From Paroedura picta (Eukaryota > Chordata > Lepidosauria > Squamata > Gekkonidae), in assembly GCF_049243985.1 (NCBI RefSeq), contig NC_135379.1, positions 28,469,001 to 28,533,000 of the forward strand: a stretch of 64,000 nucleotides of DNA. Direction: 5' to 3'. The notes beneath the pieces are model-generated. The model ran no database searches, was not told where the DNA came from, and saw only the letters and a program-made list of their open reading frames with translations. Each line of letters opens with the position of its first letter. The first letter of the stretch is position 1. The position numbers and the translations under genes are program-made. Below, one piece after another: positions 21,601-30,400 of the stretch.

Positions 21601-22453
21601 AAATCTGAAATCTAAAAAAGAGGAGGGATTAAAGTGCCCCCAACCAATAGAAACATCAGTAGCTTTAAGAAAAGAATGCCCACTCAGCTCTCAATTCCTG
21701 TTTCAGAAGTTGCTATATAACCACAACGATCTTGCAAAACCTTCCAAGGCTTGGCTTCTGTAGAACAAAGCCATGGGAAGAACAGGGGTGGAGTTGGAGG
21801 CCAAAATAGCTCTGGAAATGGCCTCCTGTCCCTCCCGTCATATTTACCGGTGGAGAAGGACCTGCCTGGGAAAAGCTAGGCAGCAATCCCCAAAACTCAC
21901 TTATCACTTGATCAACCAGCCAGAAAGCTACTGGGCCTGTCCTGCCAGCAGCCACTGTGCTACTCAGCCTAGAACTCTGGCAGCTGCAACACAATTTGGC
22001 CAGATTATTCCTGAGTAGAAGTTGTTAGGGGGAGGTAAGACAGGGGGCAGATAAAGATAGGCTGGCTGTTGGGTGGAAAGTAGAGAAGGGACTGTGGGTC
22101 AGTGGTAGAACATCTGCTTGGTATGCAGAAGGCACAAAATTAAAAACCTCAGCATTTCCTGTTAAAAGATTAGGAAGCAGGTTATATGAAAGATGATGAT
22201 GATGAAGAAGAAGAAATTGGCAGTTTTGTTAATGTTGTGACAATGTATCATCACAGGAAGACCTTTCAGTAATTAATTTGGAAAATATTTTTTTCCCAGG
22301 AGATACAAAGAATACAAGCCCATTAACCGGAACACAGGAGAAGCAGCCAATAGTGAGGGCCTGAATGTTTACTTCAACCATTTCAAGGCTGTTCTCTTCC
22401 CAGCAAACAATGAGAAGGATCCACTCTTAAAAGATAAGCTTGGGATCATCTAA
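6595..22453 (+). CDS. GPNMB: GPNMB, transmembrane glycoprotein NMB, 11 coding exons, complete
   Basis: Type I membrane glycoprotein of melanosomes, lysosomes and macrophage-lineage cells, in the PMEL family. Coding exons: 6595-6673, 11172-11324, 11935-12078, 13029-13211, 14902-15060, 16616-16924, 17833-17970, 19067-19169, 19486-19691, 20381-20468, 22300-22453. They sum to 1716 nt (571 codons plus stop), close to the 572-residue human protein, and all phases join. Visible parts: a hydrophobic signal-type leader in exon 1, many N-X-S/T sites, a PKD domain in exon 6 (residues ~240-342; WNFGDGSG core), a Pro-rich end to exon 6, a Cys-rich segment in exons 8-9, one membrane span at ~500-520, and a short tail. 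The tail has a half-ITAM-like YKPI (526-529) and a dileucine EKDPLL (559-564). The mammalian RGD is replaced by DGD (67-69). All introns are GT-AG. Confidence 0.95.
7538..7665. repeat. Partial copy of the TCCCAGGTGGGG-type repeat
   Basis: GGAAGGTGGACTCTGTGACA, then a C-rich run CCCTCCCCAAATCCTGCCCT. Corresponds to the middle of the family. Located in GPNMB intron 1, within the spacer of the inverted repeat. Confidence 0.45.
8948..9731 (+). repeat. Inverted repeat arm 2, with CR1 LINE reverse transcriptase fragment
   Basis: Mate of 5420-6210 in opposite orientation. The plus strand encodes GKKEDPGNYQPASLTSVAGK and further on DIVYLDF, the first catalytic-Asp motif of CR1 RT. It lies in GPNMB intron 1 and is followed directly by a 5'-truncated tRNA-type SINE (9744-9975). 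Confidence 0.88.
9744..9975 (+). repeat. tRNA-derived SINE, 5'-truncated
   Basis: Same family as 11663-11907 but lacking the tRNA head. It starts at GCAGCCAGCTGGGTGACC directly after the inverted-repeat arm and ends in an expanded TTC microsatellite (about 9936-9972). Confidence 0.78.
9976..11171. other. GPNMB intron 1, right part
   Basis: No coding exon, RNA gene or clear repeat is seen until the exon 2 acceptor. Confidence 0.5.
11172..11324 (+). CDS. GPNMB: GPNMB exon 2
   Basis: Residues ~27-77. It contains GWSSDHSTWNEKLYPYW, matching the human GWSSDENDWNEKLYPVW region. The acceptor is TTGTTAG and the donor GTAAGC. The human KRGD motif reads KDGD here (residues 66-69). Confidence 0.95.
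11663..11907 (+). repeat. tRNA-derived SINE ending beside GPNMB exon 3
   Basis: Begins GGAGAGCCAGCTTGATATAG with A-box-like TAGTGGTTAAGAGC and a B-box-like TTTGATTCCC. Its body includes GCAGCCAGCTGGGTGACC and AGGGTGTCTGTTGTGGGGAG, and it ends in a TTCTTTTTCTTCT tail. Full length, 27 bp upstream of exon 3. Confidence 0.8.
11935..12078 (+). CDS. GPNMB: GPNMB exon 3
   Basis: Residues ~78-125, containing LTSDSPALVGSNVTF, nearly identical to the human protein. The acceptor is CTCCTCAG and the donor GTAAGT. A tRNA-type SINE ends only 27 bp upstream of the acceptor. Confidence 0.95.
12301..12586. mobile_element. hAT-type MITE with perfect 8-bp TSD
   Basis: Termini CAGAGATTCCCAACC and GGTTGAAAAAGACTG are imperfect inverted repeats. 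They are flanked by a perfect 8-bp duplication GTGTAAGT (12293-12300 and 12587-12594). Located in GPNMB intron 3. Confidence 0.85.
13029..13211 (+). CDS. GPNMB: GPNMB exon 4
   Basis: Residues ~126-186, with YVYNWTQW and HNVFPDGRPFP matching human. The acceptor is TTTTTCTAG. The reading frame requires the donor G|GTCGGT at 13212, which is GT but a poor match beyond position +2. Confidence 0.93.
13570..13710. repeat. Copy of the TCCCAGGTGGGG-type repeat
   Basis: CCAGGTGGGGCCTAGAGATC, TAATCTCCAGACTATAAAG and GATCAGCTCCCCAGG match the family at 23157-23335. A further partial copy lies at 14000-14115. Located in GPNMB intron 4. Confidence 0.55.
14902..15060 (+). CDS. GPNMB: GPNMB exon 5
   Basis: Residues ~187-239, containing VSINTTNITLGSHIMEV, equivalent to human VSVNTANVTLGPQLMEV. 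Acceptor TTTTCACAG, donor GTGAGT. Confidence 0.95.
15420..15749. mobile_element. hAT-type element, CpG-rich, with perfect 8-bp TSD
   Basis: Termini CAGGGGTCCCCAACC and GGTTGGGGACCGCTG are flanked by a perfect duplication GTTTAAGC (15412-15419 and 15750-15757). The interior is unusually GC- and CpG-rich for this AT-rich region and lies in GPNMB intron 5. Open frames inside it are compositional. Confidence 0.9.
16025..16081. repeat. Short perfect inverted repeat (17-bp arms)
   Basis: GCCATTTAAACCTAACA and TGTTAGGTTTAAATGGC surround a nested GATGGG/CCCATC. The arm CCATTTAAACCTAACA recurs at 15767-15782. Probably a degraded MITE or its ends. Located in GPNMB intron 5. Confidence 0.7.
16616..16924 (+). 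CDS. GPNMB: GPNMB exon 6 (PKD domain)
   Basis: Residues ~240-342. It encodes the PKD fold with NDRNASDHIFIKDIPITF and the core WNFGDGSG, then NFSLNLTVEA and a short Pro-rich stretch (PPPPFP). Human has a longer Pro run here. Acceptor ATATGCAG, donor GTAAGA. Confidence 0.96.
17486..17690 (-). repeat. tRNA-derived SINE (second family)
   Basis: GAACATATGAAGCTGCCTTA, CCATCAAGGTCAATACTAAG and GATTGAACCTGGGACCTTCT are hallmarks of a squamate tRNA SINE read in reverse; the last stretch is the reverse of the B-box region. Located in GPNMB intron 6. Confidence 0.65.
17833..17970 (+). CDS. GPNMB: GPNMB exon 7
   Basis: Residues ~343-388. This is a poorly conserved linker rich in T, P and S that ends in ITRYGQYRSSLSIV, aligning with human INRYGHFQATITIV. 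Acceptor TTATTCAG, donor GTATGA. Confidence 0.92.
17971..19066. other. GPNMB intron 7
   Basis: AT-rich intron. Apart from a small piece near 18600-18655 that resembles the short palindromic repeat at 24866, nothing is recognised. Confidence 0.5.
19067..19169 (+). CDS. GPNMB: GPNMB exon 8
   Basis: Residues ~389-423: EGILGINIIQMTSIQ and then VVDFVVTCQGS, matching human EGILEVNIIQMTDV and IDFVVTCQGS. Acceptor TCTGCCAG, donor GTAAGT. The 103-nt exon changes phase from 1 to 2. Confidence 0.95.
19486..19691 (+). CDS. GPNMB: GPNMB exon 9
   Basis: Residues ~423-491: the Cys-rich lumenal segment (ACTIIADPTC) and then CLLTIRRAFNESGTYCVN, nearly identical to human. Acceptor CTCATCAG, donor GTGAGT. Confidence 0.96.
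19785..20226 (+). mobile_element. L2-like LINE 3' end
   Basis: The segment from CCCACCTGGTGAAACAAGCT to GGAGCTCCTCCACCAAGCAT corresponds to the end of ORF2 and 3' UTR of reptilian L2-like elements and ends in AATAAATAAATAAA. Located in GPNMB intron 9, about 155 bp before exon 10. Confidence 0.65.
20381..20468 (+). CDS. GPNMB: GPNMB exon 10 (transmembrane span)
   Basis: Residues ~492-520. It carries the single membrane helix GVLIACGFLVVFAAVLTFF. Acceptor TTGTTCCAG, donor GTAAGT. Confidence 0.93.
22094..22215 (+). repeat. tRNA-derived SINE (second family), plus orientation
   Basis: TCAGTGGTAGAACATCTGCT then TGGTATGCAGAAGG is the tRNA-like head of the family seen in reverse at 17486 and 30229. 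It ends in GATGATGATGAAGAAG. Located in GPNMB intron 10, ~85 bp before exon 11. Confidence 0.62.
22300..22453 (+). CDS. GPNMB: GPNMB exon 11 (cytoplasmic tail and stop)
   Basis: Residues ~521-571 and the TAA at 22451-22453. The tail has KEYKPI (half-ITAM-like; human has EYNPI) and the endolysosomal dileucine signal EKDPLL. It ends in KDKLGII. Acceptor TTTTTCCCAG. Confidence 0.95.
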
Positions 22454-23812
22454 CTCTCTGGAATAAATTCTGCTGCTTCCATTCATTTGGCACTTTACAT
22501 TGAATTGTAATTCAGTGGAAGAATACATTGTTCAGATGAAGAGTTCTATGGCACATTGCAACATGTGCAGAAGTAATAGCAGGAACTGCTGTTCAGTTCA
22601 TTTAAAAGTATAAAATGGCACCTCTTTAAGAAATGGAACATTTTAGTTGCTTATGCTCTTAGTTATGCTACAGTATATTAGGCAAAAAAAATTAAATTGA
22701 TTGTTTATATACAATTTGCTAAAGAAATTGTTCAGAAATATTAGAAAACACATTTTGGGGAGATTTTCCTTTGAAGAACTAATAATAGGGAATCAGTCCA
22801 CTGAGCTTGGGAAGAATTATGTCTGACTTTCCCCAGTTCCATGGTGAGAAACACATATTATTCAGTTTGCCAAGTTTGAAAGCTGTAATTGGCACACATA
22901 ACAGGACCAGTATTCAGCCAGTCTGTATATCATTTGGCCAGATGACATCCAATAGGTAGATAGGATCAAATTGCTCTTGGCTAATTGAACAAGTGCTAGT
23001 GAGCTGCTGTCTGATTCCTCTGTCCTCTGCACTATCGGAGGACGGTTTTCCTATTTGTACCAAGAGGAGCATGGTAGGCAATTTTGCTCTGAATTACTTG
23101 AAACACAGCTCCCTTGGGATGTGCTTGGGGATGTCCACAGGCATACAGATGCCAGTTCCCAGGTGGGGTCTGGGGATCCCCAGGTTTTACAGTTCATCTT
23201 TAGTTGACAAAGATCAGTTCTCCTGGAGAAAATGGCCATTTTGGAGGGTGGAGTCCATAACATTGAGTTCTCCACTCCAAATCTCACCCACTCCCAGCTT
23301 CACCCCAAAGTTTCCAGGTATTTCCCAACCCAGAGTTGACAAATCTACACAGGCAGCTCATTTATACCTGGAGTCTACCTGCTCACGAGTCTTCAGGCCC
23401 ACACTAGTTTCTCCCTTCCTTTGTTTTGGCAGAATATAAAGTGCACCATATTGCACTGCATTTCCAGGAACATCTTTCCTGGAAGGGGCATAGTTTTTAC
23501 ATGGATGGGTTCTGTCTCAATGACTTCCATTATTTCAATTTAGAATCAGGGACCAAGACAAAGCCTTCCGTATTCCCGGCTCCCCATTGCTAAGCAGTCT
23601 ACTCTGCTTACTGCAACAGCTGTTGTTCTAGCAGTCAAGTGAGAAACCTCATGCTGATATGTGGAACCAGTTGATTCGCCCACACTCTTACTTAGTACAC
23701 TTGGAGTTCACATTGGTGCAAGTGGAGGACCCAACAGTTTAGTTTACCAGCACAGTATTAGAATACTGGATTAAAGGCATTCCTGAAGGTTAGAAAATAA
23801 ATCTTCAATAAA
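22454..23812 (+). other. Probable GPNMB 3' UTR
   Basis: There are AATAAA hexamers at 22462-22467 (only 9 bp after the stop), 23796-23801 and 23807-23812. The last two are close together and followed by a T-rich stretch, making them the best poly(A) site. A further AATAAA lies at 24558-24563. The interval contains a repeat at ~23157-23335. The true end is not determinable from sequence. Confidence 0.4.
23157..23335. repeat. Squamate interspersed repeat (TCCCAGGTGGGG..CCAACCCAGAG type)
   Basis: CCCAGGTGGGGTCTGGGGAT, GATCAGTTCTCCTGGAGAAA, TTTGGAGGGTGGAGTCC and AGGTATTTCCCAACCC form a repeat also seen, partly, at 7538-7665, 13570-13710, 14000-14115 and inside both inverted arms (6125-6210, 8948-9050). 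Class not assigned; no coding capacity. Confidence 0.6.
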
Positions 23813-24865
23813 ATGTAAGCATTCTGCAAACATTAGTGATTTTTTATATTTTAAATGACTTTGGCAATGTGAATTAGTTCCACCAGCTTCATTTTTACAG
23901 GAGGTGCAGGCATACGCACATATATACAAAAGAGGGTAAGTGTGATTGTGGAGCCAATATCTGTAATTTTATTTCCCAGCATGGGTTTGGGTCAGAAGAA
24001 GCAGTTGTGGAAAATGCAGGCTCAGTTGAGATTCAGGCCAAAAAACTGGGTAAGGGTAAGGATTAAATCTGTCCCTTCAGTTGAAAAAGTCTCACCAATG
24101 CCTCCTGTCTTCTTTCCTTAGAAGAACATTCCAGGTAATGGTGTAAAAAAAAAGTTAAAACTTCCCTTTTCCAGTACTATGGCTCCAATCCCCACTACAT
24201 AAAGCTGATTATTGTTAAAAAACACACTGAGGAATGAAGGTGAGAGGATGCATCTTGCCTCATAGGAAGCAAGTATGAGATTTCAGTTTGAAAGTTTGCA
24301 AGAATAGGATATGCCATTTCCTGCAACTTATCCGTTTGGAAGGAATAACAAGTTAAAGCCAGTATGCTTCTGTTAATTGAATACAGCATGCTACACAGGT
24401 ACTGCCACGTATATCTAGGACTTTTAGAAAGTGTAATTTTGAGGTATGCTGTAAAAATGTAATATGTATGACATTTTAATCTGTGAACATTCTTACTAAA
24501 TCTTCTAATGGGCATCTTGCCATGTCTGTGTGAGAGGACTTTTCTCATGCAATTTACAATAAACATTTTAACCCACAAAAAGCAGCTGTGCTCAGATCTA
24601 TCTCTCTTTCCCAATACCAACAAACCACATTGATCCCTGCTTCAATCATCACATTTGTCAAATGTAGGCAGAACCACAGGGGTCTTGCCTTTTTTCTATG
24701 GCCTATTTAATTCCTTACAATATAAGTATTCTTCACGTAATTCTTCATGTGCTCCAAATTTCCCACATGGACATCTTTTACAGGCACAGCAATAGCTTGT
24801 GTATGGAGTCATGGGCAATTGTGCATTTTTGTGTTTGCTGTGTGCATACTTGATGCACATCTGCT

Positions 24866-24955
24866 AGGAGACTCACAATGCCATCCTAAGCAGAACTATA
24901 CACTTCTAAGGTCACTGGTTTCAATTGACATAGGATGCAACTGCTTAGGGATGAC
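24866..24955. repeat. Short palindromic repeat (CATCCTAAGCAGA type)
   Basis: ATGCCATCCTAAGCAGAACT and, inverted, ATGCAACTGCTTAGGGATGA form a degenerate palindrome around a centre containing GTCACTGGTTTCAATTGACA. A similar piece is at 20889-20940. Probably an old MITE. Confidence 0.5.
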
Positions 24956-25085
24956 ACAGTTAGCCAATCACTATTTCATATCATGTGGGGACACACAGTT
25001 AAAAATCTGCATATACAGGGCAACTGAAAGGCATGTTAATGCAGGAGTTGTGGAACAGGTGATAGACTTATTTGTTCACTAGTTT

Positions 25086-25515
25086 ACTAAGAACGGGCAT
25101 TGAAAATGCCCCCTCCCCTGACCCCCGGCCAGGCAGCTTAAGGTGGCTTTGGGTCGCAGCTCGCAGCCGGATCAAGTGGGGCGGGCAGGGACTGGCTAGC
25201 TCGTTAGCAGGCCCAGGACAGAGCTCCTTAGCAGAGCTTCTTAGGCAGTCAGCAGGCCCTCGTTATCAGGCCCAGCCTAGCAGGCCAAGAGGCCCTTGTC
25301 AGTAGGCCCTCCACCACGACCAGGGCCCTCTTCCCTTACCTACTGCTGGTTCCAGGCACTGAGGCGCCTCTGAGAGCAAAGAGGCTAGAGTCCAGGGACA
25401 GAGGGCGGGAGCTGCAGGGGCAAGGCCAATCAGGGTGCAGCCAGCAAAACTGGCTGCACCCTGATTGGCCCTATTCCAACTTGGATAGCCGGACACATTC
25501 CACCCCCCAGGCTAT
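25086..25515 (+). repeat. GC-rich interspersed repeat with perfect hairpin
   Basis: Begins near ACTAGTTTACTAAGAACGGG, is GC-rich, and contains a perfect hairpin with 21-bp arms (GGCCAATCAGGGTGCAGCCA plus G) around CAAAA at about 25422-25468. It ends with CCGGACACATTCCACCC and AAATATATAGAGGA. Same layout as 53880-54310 in reverse. Located between GPNMB and MALSU1. Confidence 0.55.
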
Positions 25516-26549
25516 TTCACAAATATATAGAGGAACCATGGATAAGGATGGGCAGTTTTCCTTTCCTTGGCTGTTCTTGTTGCCATTTCAGCATGGTTGA
25601 AATGCATACAGGATTGTCTAGGAAGATGACAGACAAGTAAATCTCAACATTGGGTCTGAGGAATAACTGGCAATTTAAATGTCTGTATTTATATATACAC
25701 ACACATTTATTAAGATATGATAGCATCAAACCTTTATGAAAGGAAATTAATATCAGCAGAGTTTAAATGTGCAGAGGTTGCTGCACCAGGCTACTTAAAA
25801 TAGTTTTAGAAGAGAAGTAATTGCCTGTACCTGTTGTTTGTTCCATCTGTTCAGGAGGCAAGCAGGGAGGAAGTATGCTTAAAGGAGTGCAAAGTCTTTT
25901 AAGAGCCAATCAGAACACTAGAGACTGTTTGAAAAATATCAGGAAAGTCCTACTCTAACTATGCTAAATTCACACTTCCTTCTGCTTGCCTCCTAAACAG
26001 ACTGAAGACAATAGACAGTTAATTAGGCCCCTCTCTCTTTTTCATTACAAAATTGTTTCTCTTCATAATAAGGCTATTTTATTCTTTGAAACAGTCTGGT
26101 GCTTTGTTCCTCTTTATATTTTTAAACTTTGCCAACCATCAGCACAGAAAGAGCCTTGCTATTTGCTATCATAACTACTGTTGTTAATTTTGCAGTTGTT
26201 TTCTCTGTACCATACCTGTTGCTTGGTTTGGACCATAAGCATGAGATTGGTGCAGCCAACATATTCAGGGATGGATGGAGGTGGGGGAGAATAGAGTTCC
26301 AGGTGGCTGGGCAAGGTGAGTTTTGTTTGAGCAGCCCTGTCCCATCCCTTGTTACAGTGCGGTGAGACCCAGGACAGCAGAGTAGCTACATGCAGCCATA
26401 AAGAGACACCAAGAATGTGACGGCTGAGCAGCCAACAGGACTCAATTTCTCAGTGCCTGAAATAAAACATGACATTATCATGACCGTGAAATGGCAAACT
26501 GAGGCACGCCTCCTCCCTCGCCCCCGGTTAAACAACCTCTCCTTCCCTC

Positions 26550-27420
26550 CCGCAGCCGCTAAACCACACTGGCCACCGTCTCTGTCCCACTGGAAACAAC
26601 TTTGAATGTAATCCGGGACGGACCTCCAAGACGCCCTCTGGCCTCCGTTGCAGACAGCGCCTGCGTCTTTCTCCACGTGCGGCACGCGGCCAATCACAAT
26701 CGAAGACTGTTTTTCCCCAGCAGCCAATCAGTGCGCAGGAAGGGCCAAGGCGCAAGCCGTCGAGCGCCATGTGGCGAGGGGTCCGCTGCGTGCGGGCGCT
26801 GGCGGGGGTGCGAGCGGCAGTTGCTGGGGCGGCCGGGGCCAGAGTCCGGGCCCTGCGCGCGGCGAATCCGTTGGCTCCCTCGCTCCTCTCCCACGGGGCC
26901 TCCGTGGCACGGCGGAACGCCAGTGGCGAGAGTCGCACTGAGGCGCGAGGGGCCGCTGAGGAGGCCGACCAGGAAGACGAGGCGGTCGGGCAGGAGCCGC
27001 ACACTGGGCCGGACGCGGGCGGGGACTCTTCCGGTAAGAAGCCCCCCAACCGCCGAGGCTGGCTGCCTTGTTTGTGCCTTTCGTAGGCGCATCCGCAGAG
27101 TCCAACCGGCGTCCGCGGGCGCTTGAAAGACGGCAGAAGCGCCCTGGCTGCGAGGCGGCCGCTGACTCCGGAGGTTTCTGCTGGAGTAAGTCTTGTCAGT
27201 CCTGAAGGAGACGCTGGACGCCGGCTTCGTTTTGTGGCTGCTGCCGCCGTCTGCAGACCAGCGCCAGGGCCCCCGCGGGCAGGCCGTCCCGGCGGGCGAA
27301 ACTTCATGTCTGGCGGAGCTGGGGGAAGTTTCGCTTGGCTTGGATCGCAAGAACCACGGCGCTTGGGGTGGCAGAAGCGGCTACTGGCCTGGGATTGGGG
27401 CGGGGGTGCCTTGTTCTGAG
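26550..27420. promoter_or_regulatory. CpG island promoter of MALSU1
   Basis: A dense GC/CpG stretch surrounds exon 1, in clear contrast to the AT-rich flanks. Upstream of the ATG are CACGTG (E-box) at 26674-26679 and two CCAAT boxes at 26690-26694 and 26724-26728, 34 bp apart, a spacing typical of NF-Y promoters. No TATA box is seen. Long open frames on both strands here are an effect of GC richness. Confidence 0.7.
26769..27033 (+). CDS. MALSU1: MALSU1 exon 1 (mitochondrial presequence)
   Basis: 88 codons plus one base, very GC-rich. The start [20 protein letters not shown] is Arg/Ala-rich and amphipathic, and the donor is GTAAGA. The sequence beyond the presequence is not conserved, so the exon rests on splice phase, island position and the presequence-like composition. 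Confidence 0.82.
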
Positions 27421-30400
27421 ACAAGTGCCGCTCATATTGGTCTCCTTGACCTGGAATTGGAATGCGAGTACGTTGATCCTCGAGCTAGACTTTGAGCACA
27501 ACATTAATTTTACGGTGGCGTGAATTTTATTCGAAACTGTTATGCTGTACTATTTATTTTTCTTTATGATATTACGTTTATATACCACCCTCCCCTGAGC
27601 TTTTAGCTATGGGGCTAGAGTTTGCCATGGGAGCCTTGTTTGAACCTAGTGCCAAGGGGTTGACTGCAGGCATGCACTGTCTCTTCCAGATCTGGCTGGT
27701 TGTTTTTAGTAGTCAGGGCTCAAGTGTTTCTGTAGGGGTCACGTGTGTTTTGCTGATTTTTCAGTCAGGCTTGGAAGAAGCCCTAGTCTCTGTGGTGTTC
27801 TCAGGTGACATTTCATACATCTGACATCTCCTTTAATCTAGGAGTATTTGTTTGCAGTGAGGTGGCATTGACCAGCATAGTGAAACTTTCATATACGCCT
27901 GTAGGGCAGGGGTCCCCAAACTTTTAACCCTAGGGTGCCCTTGGAAGTCTGACACAGTGTGGTGGGTGCCTTCTAAAGACACTCGACAGGTGCTAAGACA
28001 GGTGTTGGCTGGCAGGCACTGTGGCACCCAGTAGAGAGTAGTGCTTACTCCGTGATGACAGAAAATAACTTTTAGTCATGGAAAAATTAATCATTCCATG
28101 CCTGACAGTATGTGTCTCTTTCTCACTGATTACATTTATTTTTTTCATTTCAGATTATGCATCTTCAACATTCAGCATTGACCATATGGTTTTGCTGCTA
28201 AGACAGGAAAATGCCAAAGATATCTGCGTTATTCAGCTGCCTCCAGATCTGAGATACAGTGATTACTTTATAATTGTTAGTGGATCTTCTACAAGGCATC
28301 TGCATGCCATGGCTCACTATTTGGTGAAAATGGTATGGTAAATTTTTCATTTGTTTAGATTGGAATAAACTAATTTCTCACTGTGTATCAGGCTAAAGCT
28401 GTAGAATTAATTGGAATATATACATATCTCCCTAGCTACACTTGTGATCAGACTTATTTTCCAGGTAGTGCCTGGAAATTTGCTTTGCATGGTGGGCTTT
28501 ATGACAGCTGAGATGAGATGAATGCTTCCTTGTTTTATTCAGGCAAGGTATTGCGCACACAAAAATGATGCCATGTACACTATAAATGTGACTTCTGGGT
28601 GCATGGCAAGGAGGCGTGACCAGCTGGCATCATCTACAGCAGTGGTCCCGAAACTTTTTATCACTGGGGACCGGTCAACACTTGACAAATTTACTGAGGT
28701 CCGGGGGGGGGGGGGGGGATAGTCTTTTGCTGAGGGATGTCGCCACCTGAGCCCCTGCTCCGCTTGCTTTCCCACCGGCGCCCCTGACTTCCTGCCGCCC
28801 ACTGGGGGGTGCTGCCAGCAGCAGCTGCACAGCACCACACCGAGGGGGAACCCCAGCCATGGCGGCCACTGGAGAGCACCAAAGATGAGCCGGCAGCAGG
28901 GTAGCCCCCGAGGCAGCATGCAGGGAGGAGAATGAGGAGGAGCCGCGGCCCGGTACTGAATGATCCATGGCCCGGTACCAGTCCCTGGACAGGAGGTTGG
29001 GGACCACTGATTTACAGGGTTACTTGAAGCCTGAAGAATATTTCAGGGATTTCTTCACAGTTCAAAGATTGAAGAAGGCTGCTGTAGAGAGATGTTGGTT
29101 AGTTGAATGTACTGGCTTTAAAAGACCACTGTTCTGGTGCAGTCTAAAACGTGTGTGTCTGTGTGTGAGACAGAGAGAGAAAAGAGACACAGACACATGT
29201 ACACAGAGTATGTGTGCATGCATGTCCCAGGTTGACCGATGAAGGGCCTTACAGTCTTTACCTCCTGAGTTTTTGCATATGCCAAATTGCTGAAAATTAT
29301 GTGCAGGACAGTTACAGCTTCTCAGATTTATCAGTCCTAGAATAAGGAACAGACATACATCTGCAGTAGACTGACAGAAATAATAGCACCTACAGTTCTT
29401 CAGAGACCTTCTGTTGGATTTGCCAATCTCTTGTATGGATATTTCTTATATTACTGAACACATTGTACAGCAGTAAAAACATCAGTAACTATGGGTGGAG
29501 CTGCACACAGACACACTAGAACCACATTTAAGGGGGCTTTGAGACTGGAACATTTTAATTCAGAGCAGGAACAGATGGTAAGATCAATAAAAATATAAAT
29601 TGCTCTTGCAAAGCTTAATTCTAGTCTTTGCTAATTTCCTGTTTAATTTTTAACATTCAAAGTATCCTCACCCTTTCTTTTTTTCTTTTGTTTCTTTTCC
29701 CTCCAGTATAAATATCTGAAGACTGAATCTGAACCTCACGTTCGTATTGAAGGAAGAGAGACTGATAACTGGTTGTGTATAGATTTTGGTAAACATTCAA
29801 TTCAGTACTTGTTATGGTTGTGAAGCCATTTATTACTTAGGACAGAGAGTAAAAACAGAACGTATTTCCTCTCATTAGGCTGTTTTGCTAGGAGCATACG
29901 ATCTAGAGCAAGAGAAATTACAATACCACTCTACTCTACGTTGGTTCGATTTAATTTGGAATATTGTGTCCAGTTCTGGGTGCTGCAGTTCAAGAAGTAT
30001 ATTAACAAGCTGGAACGTGTTTAGAGAAGGGCGATTAGGATAGAATCATAGTGTTGGAAGGGATCTCCAGTGACAATGCCAGGACTGACAACTATTTGCC
30101 TACCCAAAGTGATTCTCTCCCCCCCCCCCCAAATCTCCAGAATTCAGAACATACAAAAGGACTTTATTCCTTACTGTTAATTATACCATTAGTCCAATTT
30201 TAGTATATGTGCTGCCGGAGCACATTATACCATTAGTCCATCAAGGTCAGTTTTGGCTTACTCGAGTCTCGCAGCATCTCTCTAGTTTGAGGTTGTCTCT
30301 GGTAGTGGTCTGGTCTTTTACATTATCTTATCCTTTTAGCTGGAAATTGAACCTGGGTCCTTCTGCAGGCCAAGCAGATGTGTGGCCATAGCCACACTTC

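Noticed and set aside
24195-24623. 142-codon minus-strand frame downstream of GPNMB
   Set aside because: No recognisable domain, no splice partners, AT-rich composition; compatible with chance or antisense of a 3' UTR.
26528-27424. 298-codon minus-strand open frame, and others, across the MALSU1 start
   Set aside because: Low stop frequency is expected in a CpG island; no domain or conserved sequence, and MALSU1 exon 1 explains the region on the plus strand.
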